A stretch of DNA of 64,000 nt from Toxorhynchites rutilus septentrionalis. Lineage: Eukaryota; Arthropoda; Insecta; Diptera; Culicidae. A model generated the notes under the pieces. It made no database searches, was not told the origin of the DNA, and was given only the letters and a program-made list of their open reading frames with translations. The stretch spans positions 51,971,393 to 52,035,392 of the forward strand of contig NC_073746.1 of assembly GCF_029784135.1 (NCBI RefSeq). The letters run 5' to 3'. Made by a program: the position numbers and the translations under genes. Within the stretch, counting starts at the first letter, position 1, and every line of letters begins with the position of its first letter. This document shows positions 25,701 to 37,700 of the stretch, one piece after another.

Positions 25701-28700
25701 CTCGGGAATTTAGGAATGTATTAGTAGGGGAGGTGGGCCATAGGATACACTCAGCCGGTGTTATTGGCGCATGTTATTATTACTATTACTATTACTATTA
25801 TTATTACTATTACTATTACTATTACTATTACTATTACTATTACTATTACTATTACTATTACTATTACTATTACTATTACTATTACTATTACTATTACTAT
25901 TACTATTACTATTACTATTACTATTACTATTACTATTACTATTACTATTACTATTACTATTACTATTACTATTACTATTACTATTACTATTACTATTACT
26001 ATTACTATTACTATTACTATTACTATTACTATTACTATTACTATTACTATTACTATTACTATTACTATTACTATTACTATTACTATTACTATTACTATTA
26101 CTATTACTATTACTATTACTATTACTATTACTATTACTATTACTATTACTATTACTATTACTATTACTATTACTATTACTATTACTATTACTATTACTAT
26201 TACTATTACTATTACTATTACTATTACTATTACTATTACTATTACTATTACTATTACTATTACTATTACTATTACTATTACTATTACTATTACTATTACT
26301 ATTACTATTACTATTACTATTACTATTACTATTACTATTACTATTACTATTACTACAAGTATTCTTATCATCCAGATAATGTACTAAAAACTATGAAATG
26401 AAAAAAGTAAAAAAAAACCTTTTGAGATAAACGGTTTAATGTACTAAAAGCTAGAAAACAATTAGGCAAGTAGCAGTTAGTAGTTATCACATCCCTTCTT
26501 CATTAATCTAGAGCAATGAATAGACTGTCATTTCTACATGTTTATGTTTTTGTGTCATTGGGCATATTTGGGATAAACATTGAACACTAACGAAAAGCAT
26601 ATTCGTGTAGAACAAAAAAAAATGAGGGGATGTAGCTAGGACTTGACCGTATTTTTGACGTACAACTATGGAATTACACCCAAGTTTTTTTTACGCGGTT
26701 TTTGCAGAGAGATGCAGAGAACTCTACGACCTCTCATAAATGTCTCGGGAATTTAGGAATGTATTAGTAGGAAAGGTGAGCCATAGGATACACTCAGCCG
26801 GTGTTATTGGCGCATGTTATTATTACTATTACTATTACTATTATTATTACTATTACTATTACTATTACTATTACTATTACTATTACTATTACTATTACTA
26901 TTACTATTACTATTATTATTATTATTACTATTACTATTACTATTACTATTACTATTACTATTACTATTACTATTACTATTACTATTACTATTACTATTAC
27001 TATTACTATTACTATTACTATTACTATTACTATTACTATTACTATTACTATTACTATTACTATTACTATTACTATTACTATTACTATTACTATTACTATT
27101 ACTATTACTATTACTACAAATATTCTTATCATCCAGATAATGTACTAAAAACTATGAAATGAAAAAAGTAAAAAAAAAACCTTTTGAGATAAACGGTTTA
27201 ATGTACTAAAAGCTAGAAAACAATTAGGCAAGTAGCAGTTAGTAGTTATCACATCCCTTCTTCATTAATCTAGAGCAATGAGTAGACTGTCATTTCTACA
27301 TGTTTATGTTTTTGTGTCATTGGGCATGTTTGGGATAAACATTGAACACTAACGAAAAGCATATTCGTGTAGAACAAAAAAAATGAGGGGCTGTAGCTAG
27401 GACACGACCGTATTTTTGACGTACAACTATGGAATTACACCCAAGTTTTTTTTACGCGGTTTTTTTCGCGCGGTATTTTTTACGAGGTTTTTTTTACGCG
27501 GATTTTCCAATTCATGCGGTTTTTTTACGTGGATTTTCTAACTAACGCGGTTTTTTACGCGGATTTTCCAATTAACGCGTTTTTTTACGTTTTTTACCAG
27601 TGCAATATCACATCTCCCCCTCAGCTCACATTTTTCTCTCATGTTCCCTCGAAGCATATTACGGTAATTAGTGCTTGTAATAAAGCTTAGCGCTTAGTGC
27701 CGCACCTTATCACGATTCTTACGTGGATTTTAGGTGTTGGGTAACGGGATGAGGTTTTTACGGGCAGCGATTCGTGAATGTCTTTCCCTGTCTACTTAGC
27801 TCTGGACGGTCCAACAGTGGTGCTGCACGTGCATCGGCAGTGTACAAATGTGTACAAGGGAATCTTCTAGCAACAGCAGATGACCTCATTCGTGAGGAAA
27901 AGCGAACTATAGCTACCAGTAACCAACGAAATTGCAGGAAAAAACTACGGGTTTTCGGAAGCGAGCAACACTTAACTTTTTATTTGCGTTATTCATAAGG
28001 ATAGTTCCATTTGATATCTATCATTAGGTGACATGTTTTTTTACGCGGATTTTCGGATTAACGTGTTTTTTTTTATATAAGGTATTTGTCGGTTCGTGCC
28101 GATACGTGTCTGATAAAATCTTTTTTTTTTTCTTTTTTTTTCTGTATTATAGTGATTTTCAACTCATTTGGCTGGTTCGTCACTTTTGCTTCCATTTTTG
28201 GAAGAATGTCGGGAGTGAGAATTGAACTCGTGACCTTCAGCGTGAGAGGCATGGATGTTACCACTACGCCAGATCGCCTCCTCTGATAAAATCGTGTTTG
28301 TTCCGTGTTTGTGTACAACATACATATCGTAGCAAACCCTTATTCCATTCAACAACTGTTTGCACCGAGTCGCGCGTGTAGAAATATTTCCTATCGATTG
28401 ATGCAAATATCTTTGCGAACTATCGATAAAATGCGAAGTTTGAATTGCAGTAGTTTCACTCTCCTCTCTCATTGCCCGTGCAATGGAAGACTGCCTCTAA
28501 GTTAGAAATTTTTTCTGTGACGGTTGAAAGGTTGAAAATATATAACATATTCGAGGAATATTAAAGGAGTTTCTCTGCGATATTCTCAGGTTGCCAAAAA
28601 TAACATCGGTGTGTAATGAATAATATGAAAACATTTTGAAATGTAATACGAGTGATGAATAAAAATATATCGTTCGAGAGTTTTTAAAGGAGTTTTCTCA

Positions 28701-31700
28701 GTGACCTTCTCAAGTCAGAATGATTATTTTTATCGAAATCTCGTTTCGCCGAATATTTGAGAGGTCGCGTGTTCAGAATCGCGAAAAATTTCTTCCGACC
28801 TTCACTGCAGTCACACGTATTAAATTATTATAATAAACAATATATTCACGTTTTCTTAATAATCGCACGTTCATGGGTCCAATCACAAAACTGTTTATTG
28901 TTTGATCTCCCAATTACCTTTCACTCAAAAAAGCCCTAAATTGGACAATTCGTTCTTCGAGTTTTGCTCTTATCATTTGGCGATTCATTTTAATTTATTT
29001 CGATAGAACAATATATACGAGTGTGTTTTATCACATTCAACTCCATTTCCACTTTCGAACAAAGATCATTTACGTTAGCGCAAATGCCAAATGGACTAAT
29101 AACGCTTGTCACGATGTAATTGTAGAACAAATGGGAATTGAATGTTTCGAATTTTCCCATTTTCCTTCAGAGTTTTGCGAAAATTTTCAATTGTCATGTT
29201 TGTTGGGAATATGTTTGGTTGAAATATGTGTAATATTTTCATGGGACCCCCTCTCCAAAACAGAAAAAAAAGAAAGGAGGGGGAAGGGGAGTTTCGTATC
29301 ATCACAGAAACATTTCTCGTACCCAAACATCCTCAAATCCCAAATTAGGCTCCATTTGCTTGATTAGTTCTCGAGTTATGCAGAAATTTGTGTTTCATTT
29401 GAATGGCAGCCCCTATGCTCTTAGAGAGGGGGTAGGTATGTGAAACCTCTATAGAAACATTTATTGCTCCCTAAAACCTCCATATGCCAAATTTAGTTCT
29501 ATTGGCTTGATTAGCTCTCGAGTTATGCAACCTTTAGAGAGGTGAGAGGAGTGTCGAACCTGCATAGAAACATTTCGTGCCCTATAAAAGCTACGCATGC
29601 CAAATTTGGCTCCGTTTGATTCTCGAGTTATGCAGCCCCCCTCCTCCTTAGAGAAGAGGAAAGGGGTATCTAACCACCATAGAATAATTTATTACACCCT
29701 AAAGCCTCCACTTTTTTTTCTCCATAGGCTTGATTAGTTCTCGAGTCATGAAGAAATTTGTGTTTCATTTGTATGGCAGCCTCCCCTTAGAGAGGGGGGG
29801 GGGGAGTGTCTAACCACCATAGAAATGTTTATTGTATTCTAAAAACTCCACATGACTAATTTGGATGCTTGATTAATTCTCGAGTTATGCTGAAATTTGT
29901 GTTTCACTTGCATGGCAGAACCCCTCCTTAACCTTTACAGAGGGGGGAGGGGTCTCGAACTATCATAAGAACCTTCCCGGCCCTTATAACCCCTACATAC
30001 CAATTTTCACGCTGATCGGTTCAATAGCTTCCAAGTCCATGAGAATCAGAAAGACAGACAGACATCACTCCCTTTTTATATATACTGCGTTTTTATATAT
30101 ACTGCGAACGACTCATTTTTTCTGAGTTTCCAGAGATATGTAAGAAGTCGGTTGAATTGAAGTATATAGTGGTGGATATAATAACTATCTTCATTTATAA
30201 GACTGACCATTTGTACTTTATTATTGTATCCAGGCGCGAAACAATTAAAAAAACTAAAATTCCAGTTTTTCATAACTATACAACTATATGGAAAAAATCT
30301 CACTCCTTTCGTCCAAGCTGTGCCATGTTGTAGTTTGCATCTCGTTCTACGCAGAGGATACTGCTCATTTAAGCTCTTCAAATCACTCATACTGCATATA
30401 ACCTGCATTTAATATTCGTGCGATAACTCCTCATAAATTCTTGATAGGGTTTTGATTTGGTAAACAAGCTGACCAGTCCAGAATCTGAAGCCCCATTCAT
30501 TAAACATTGCCATGACTTTCCGTATTTTATGAATTGATGCCTAATTACCCAAATATACCATTGTTTTTGATGCAAAAACAGCAGTAAATGATTCTGAAGC
30601 ATTTCGTTGCACTACTAACTGTTCATTCGTGGCAGGCCTTTTTGAGAAAATTCTCCTCAAACTATAAAAATCCCATCTGGTAAATAGAAATTCAACTTGA
30701 ATAGAATTTCTTCATACTGGAATGAGTTACGGAACGTGTCATGTAATTTTTCAACTCGTAACTTTGCAACTTTATCTATAGTTATGAAACGCAGTGTATA
30801 TTAGGGTGCCAATGAATGTATGGAAAAAAATCGACCCTAAAATTTCAAAAAGTTCGGACTCAAGGGAGAGTGGCACAAAGCGGTCAAAGTTTGAGTTTTT
30901 TGAAAATCGAAAAATCACCCAAGGGGAGTAAAGGAAATCTGGGTTTTCGAAAAAAAATTGTTGATGCCAAATGTCTTAAAATGGGAGGAAACCTCGAGAT
31001 CTAGTGTCATATCGAGAATTTTTTTTTATCAAAAATCTACACTCTAGGACTTACTTTTTTTCGGAATACGAAACGAAACGTATGGTTTTAAATGCAAATA
31101 AAAATAGTTATCGCGCTTTTTCATTCGGAACATGTTGCGAAATGTTGATTTGACCGATAATATACCCCATGCGAAATATTAGCTCATTCGAACTTCATTT
31201 ATTAGTGTTGCAGACGTTAAAATTTGAGTTTTTTGAAAACCGAAAAACCACCGGATATCGGGGTTTTCGAAAAAATTGTTTGATGCCAAATTTCTTAAAA
31301 TTACATGACACGTCGAGATTTACAGTTATCTCAAAACAATTTTTTTGTCAAAACTCGACTTTTCAGTTTTATTTTTTTTTCGAGGTAACAGTGAGTCTCG
31401 ACGTTTCATGCAGTTTTAAGACATTTGGCATCAATTTTTTTTTCGTAAACCCCGATTTCCTTTACTCCTCTTGGGTGGTTTTTCGATTTTCAAAAAATTC
31501 AAACTTTGACCGCTTTGCGCCATATTCCCTCAAGTCCGATTGAGCTGATATTTTGCATAGGGTGTTTTTTTTCGAGGTGATGAACATTTTTTATGGGGTA
31601 ACTTTTTGAAATTAGAGATGACCATTTTCATTGGCACCCTAGTGTATATAGATTCGTTAGAGAAATTGTATTCCACAATGAAAACAGAAATGTATACTGG

Positions 31701-34700
31701 TTCCAGCAGAATTTGATTCGTCCTTTTGTTGAATGACAGTCCAGATTATGTTTCACGAACGGATACTCAAGGTTCTTATTCGGTGCTGTGATAAATTCAC
31801 GGCATCTTATAGAGAAATCACGGGAATGACATACATAAACATAGTCATTTCTATAAATCAATTTCTATGAAAAAATTCTATGAAATCGATGAAAAATGCA
31901 ATTTTTTTTCTAAAAATTCAGCGAACATTCAGATTGTGTGAGGCAAATACATCTGGGATCACTAATTGCGGCACGTGTTCCATGAACAAAGCGGTATTCA
32001 TCAAAACTTGTGCTAGTCTGATTTGGAGACGTAAATTGGTTCAATAAAACCTTTTCGGCATTGGGTTCTGCGCCAGTAATAACTCAACCGATATAGTTTC
32101 ACACAAACGACTGCCCACCTCCAACCATCTGTACCGACGGGACACGATTGCGAAACCACCATTAACTATACCCGTTGGCATGTTGTGCAGGTATCACTAT
32201 TTTCACCTTCCAGCCCCTCTTTGAGTTTCCCCTTTTTGCGTGTGATCGAACATTAACATGGCCATCGTTATGAGGGGGGGGGAATTAAAGCTCGGCAAAT
32301 CGGCGGCATAACTGAGTTTGATAGGACTGCAAAATATTGCCGTCATGTGTTTCGGTATTTGGTGCTGTTGCGTTTTTTTATTTGATCCACTGATGCTCAC
32401 CGGTAGGAATTATTCGAAATTACTCAATTGCGTGTCAACTGGGTTTCCCGAAATTGGTTCGGCAGGCTTACAGCTGATTGTTTCGATAGCAGTGAAACGT
32501 TATTGGAATGCTAATGGCATCCTTTTACCGGAGTGGAGAAAATGTATACCAATGGTAGCGAATGTGTTTGCCATAATTCTTGAAACCTGGCATAATGAAA
32601 TGTAATGACGAATAACTTTGATGGTGGAGTTGAAGCGAAACACGCTTTTTCCGTGTATTTTTTTTAACGAATCTTGCCGATTTGCCAACGGTTGTACTAG
32701 AAAGTTCCGCATGATATGTTTTATTCTTTAGCTTGATGCTGAAATATGTACCATGTGTCATAATACAACGGTCAATTATGAAAAAATATTACTCGCATCA
32801 GTATTCGACAAACGCTGAGATATATATGTTCCTTCGTTATTCCGTTATTCGTTCAAAGAAAATAGATTAATTTTTTTCCATTGAATCTAATAAAGTTGTT
32901 CAGCCAGACTAGTCTTTTTCCGATGTTATGGTAATGGGAGTATCGACAATATGTCTATAGTAGATAACGTGTGGGTTTTCCACATTCGATATTCATCATA
33001 ATAGCTCTCAATTTATACCAACTGGCATCGTCTGTTTCTTTATTCTCTCTTTGCCCAGAAATGTATTCAACGCTATTGACTGGAGGTCACTTTGGACGAG
33101 GACTGCCGATAAATCTTAACCGTAGCTTGATTCATGTATCTATCTGGAAATGCAGAACATTGAATGAATTCACAAATTTGAAACTAACAGTAAGCATCCG
33201 TGCTCATTCTAGTTCGATGGAATTGATAATTTGATAGTCGAATTAAAAACAAAACGACCAACCGGTCTAAATTCCCCGTATTATTATTCCCTTTGCTGCG
33301 CTTTTGGAGATTAGTTCCTCCACTTCTAAGTAGAAGCCCAATTTGCATTTCTTGACTCCTGCCAAACACGCAGTGCCGGTAGTCCTAACCTAATTTACAA
33401 CCTGAAACGAAGGATTGCAAATATTAAGTTCCGCGTTCCGTAAGTTCAACGTTGGAATCAAAATTTACCCAGCAAATAACGAACTCCACGATGAATCAAA
33501 TAAAAGCCGTTGGGCGGAACGAAGAAAACTCTCTTCTAAATAAAACAAAACCTTTTTCGGCGATAAAAAGGTTGGCGCAAAATAAATGCTAAAAAACAAC
33601 ATCCGAGTGCGATTCCCCCTGGGACTAATTGGAGCCAATGAAAGGTAATTGTTTGGAATACTTCCGCGAAGGATGTGTACTTTCGGCACAATGCGGTGCC
33701 GAAAGGCTCATTATCGTAAATTTGCGTAGCTCCTGCAAACGGCAAATCATTTTTATAACCGCATTACGTCTTCTTCGAAGGAAGAAGTAATATACGCTTT
33801 CGTTTTCGCACTCCCTTGACTGAATCAAAGCTGATAAGATAATAATAATAAAGCAAAACATTCAAATCCCGCAATTGTTGGGCTCGGCTCTCCTTCAAAT
33901 CCGATTGTACCTGGGTTTTTCGTGGGCAATTCGTTGGCTTCCCGCCGGAAGCTTGGGTCTTCTTTTATTCAGTGCTTGCAATGCTGTCGAAAAGTGGAAT
34001 GAAAGTTACTTCCATCTTTTCTCAGATCCTACCAGTAAGTCTCGAGAATCCCTCATGGTGCGGTAAAAGTTATAGCGAATTAAATATCCAGTTTTATGGT
34101 CCTGGTGATTGCAGCTATTTAAAATTTAACCAACTGGGTCGGATCCCTTTTCAAGTGTTGGAGAGAAGGGTGAATGCGAGCACCTGCAATCAGTTATAGT
34201 TGGCCTGTGTGGAGGCATCTAATACATCCAACTGCTAGGGAGTAAGTTAGGGATGGTTCTGCAGATGTAATTTTTTATTGTTGTTTCAGATTACTGGCAA
34301 ATGGGATTACTTGAAGAATAAGTAAATAAATAAGCAGGACGAATGAATGAGAGGTAGAACTAAAATGAAAATGGATGAGAAGTAGTAAATTTCCACAAAT
34401 TCTTACTTCGTGAATTTCTTATACACCATCTGGGGATTCATCTTAAAATTGAAAAGAAAATAATGCATTATATTCACGTGAAATCAACAATTTACAATGA
34501 ATTTTCTCTTTGACGTGAAATACTTGCTTCATCGGTACCATAGTACTGTGGAAACTAAGCTAAGAAAACTGAAGTTTGTTAAATGAAACTATGGAATTGC
34601 GTTCACCAATAGTTAATGAAAATTACAGTTATACAGAATCTCGTAACAAATATGTTTCTGACGTTCGACAGCAAATTTCCATATTTACGATTCCATGTTT

Positions 34701-37700
34701 AAGATTCAGATGGAATATATATTAGTATTATTAGGTGTGTCCATATGAAACCGGAATTCGTCAACAGATTGCAGATTGCAACTGTGAATATAGTCCCCGT
34801 TTAACTATAATTATTCATTTGAATCGAGCTTTACGTAGAAACGATGTTCATCATTTTTTACTATTTTTTACATCTTGTATACTTGGTTTTTTCTTTCTCT
34901 TGTTTCTATTATAGAGACTTCAAATTCAACAATTCATTCAAAGAAATGAGTAAACGTTGAGCATATCTATCAAAAAATTGCTGGGTTATATGCTTTCATA
35001 ATATGCCATTATTTCGTCATGTGTTAATGTTTTGATTTTATTTTTTTATGAATGTAGAAAAATGGCTTGATGTTTGGTTTACAAGAGTTAAGAGTAAATG
35101 ACTTCTATGGCCAGGAAGATATAAGAAATATATAGCTGATATAGTGGATATAGAAATATATAGTCATATAGTGGATAAAATAAAGCATTTCTTGTTCGTA
35201 CAATAATTGACATAGAAATTTATTTTATTATTTGCATATCTTATCGAATATGAAACTAAAGCCTGTCCATGTTAAATTTCGGACACCAAGATGATGCCAG
35301 TAAAACAAAAATTCACGTGATACAACAGAACCGATTGTTTATTTCAGTAAAATAGACTTATATCTAAAACAAGGAAAGCATACTTCGATGTTAATTAGGT
35401 TGTCTGTAAAATTCACGAACTTTCTTGGGAACATCTGCCATTAGGTTCCGTACAGTATCCTCAGATAGCATGGCGGCGGCGCTTTTCCATCTCCTCTTGA
35501 AATCTTTAATGCCATTAGCTTTCTTCTTAGTTTCGAATAGTTTTCGCTTAATCAGAGCCCAGTACTTTTCCACTGGGCGAAGTTCTGGACAGTTCGGTGG
35601 ATTTGCTGTTTTTGGCACATATTTGACCTCATGTGCATTATTATGGATTTTGCATAGTGACAAGAGGCCAAATCTGGCCAAAACAACGCTGGAGAGTCGT
35701 GGCTTCTTATGAATGGTAGCAACCGCTTCTGGAGACATTCCTTCTCGTAGACATCTTTGTTGATAGTGCCCTTAGAGACGAAAGATTTGGATTTTCGGCC
35801 ACAACTGCATATGGCCTGCCAAACCAAGATTGGAATTTAGACTGCTTCTTGCAATCTAAAACACTTGACTACGGCATTCCTTCGCATTGCAGCATAAAAA
35901 GCGAGACCCGGAAGCTGTTTGAAGACTTCGAGAACATAAGTTTCATCGTCCAATATGGTGCATGAACATTTTTGTAAAAACTGGGTGTAGAGCACCTTAG
36001 CACGGCTTTTTGCAGTGAAATTTTGATTATCATCACGATTGGGCATCTTTTTCACTTTGTACGCCTTCAGTCCATGCCTCTGCTTCACTTTTTGTACATA
36101 TGGGCTTCCATACAAATGTAACACGAATTTCTGCATAACTCAAGAGCTAATAAAGAAAATGGAACCAAATTTAGCATGTGAAGGTTTAAGGGGGGCTCGA
36201 AACTCCTCCCCCCTCTTAAGAGGGCTGCCGTACAAATGAAACGCAAATTTTGCATAACTCGAGAACTAAGCAAGCAAACAGAACCAAATTTGGCATGTGG
36301 AGGTTCTAGGGGACATGAAGTGTTTTCATTGTGATACGACATTCCTCACCCCTCTCTAAGGGGGAGAGGGAGTCCAGCCATACAAATGAAACACGAATTT
36401 CTGCATAACTCGAGAACTAGTCAAGCAAAGGGGATAGGGTAAAACTCGAGGAAGGAATCGGCCGATTTCAGATGTCATCATTTTATTATATTTTCTGTAT
36501 CAAACATGTACTCCATGTAAGGGAGAAACATGTTATTTGCAAGTGATTGAAAAATCTTGAACGAGAATTGGGTTTGAAAATAATTCGATATTATAACCAC
36601 GAGTTCTGGTAGAAGTACTAGGAAATGGAAAGTAAAAAGGATTTGTAAAAGATCGAAAATAATCAGTGAACAGTTTTGCCATTGAACCCATGGACGTTCG
36701 CTTAGTAAGAAAACGTGACTGTTTGAAAGTATTTATAACAAAAAAAAAACCATTTTGGGCGAGACGAAGTTTGTAGGTACAGCTAGTATATTATAAAAAT
36801 GCTGTACTGATATGCCGTACTGGAAGGTAACACTTGTTTATTTTTTTTAAATGTTGAGAAACAGGAAGCAAAATATATGCTAAAAACCAATTTTGGGTGT
36901 AGATTTAGATAAAACAGTTTAAATTTGCAAAACAGTTTTTTCTCAACCACAATTTTGATAAAATTCAATGATTTTTGAACGTTGCACGGTGTAAGTCTTT
37001 TCGTGATGGAATGATAATACAAACTGAATATTTTTCACTTTGACACATCTAATGCATCTATTTTCGTTCAAGTCCGACAATTTTTCGTATAACATATGTC
37101 TTTCAACTCGTACGGGAACATTCGTTTTCTGGAATTTAGCTCTCTGAACACAATCAAGACGTGTTGTTTGCTTATCCATCGTTATCGTCCATCCTCCAAG
37201 ATATTTAACTAATAAAATGTAATGTAATTTGAATTCTTCATTGGATCAAATACCATAATTTTAGTGAAGTGTTCAGTTGAGAAAGAAGAGAAAGAAAAAA
37301 AATTTCACATAAACTTCAAGACTTTTTTAACATGTTTCGAATTATCAATTTTGAAAATGACCCGAAATAGTTTTATGGTGGATTTCTATTATATGATCCC
37401 ACGTTCATCCAACTCTGAATTGACGCAAGAAAATTGCTGTATGATTCGTTAAAAAGATTTTACGTCATTTTTGATGCTTCATTTAGGAGTCATACTCATA
37501 AGTCTCTTTGCAGGCATTTGTAGAACTCTATTCCACTGACTTCTGAGTTTCTCAGTGTGAGTGGATATTTAACTTTTCTTCAAATCAAGACCAAGGCAAA
37601 AAGATATCGTTGCCATATACAACATATAAATATGATTGAATACAAGCTTTCAGGGGCCACGGGACGTTTCATTCCAATCAAACGGGGTCGCAAAGGTAAG

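Noticed and set aside
25733..27162. Long open frames of poly-Tyr, poly-Leu, Ile-Thr and Ile-Val on both strands
   Set aside because: They are translations of the (ATTACT)n microsatellite, open in every frame because the repeat has no stop codon in those registers.
27774..27998. 74-codon frame between the ACGCGG repeats
   Set aside because: Balanced composition but no domain recognised; too short to support as a gene.
29023..29367. 114-codon frame
   Set aside because: It falls in the Helitron-like block and shows no protein similarity.
31169..31543. 124-codon frame
   Set aside because: It lies wholly inside the foldback MITE and is Phe/Leu-rich AT translation.
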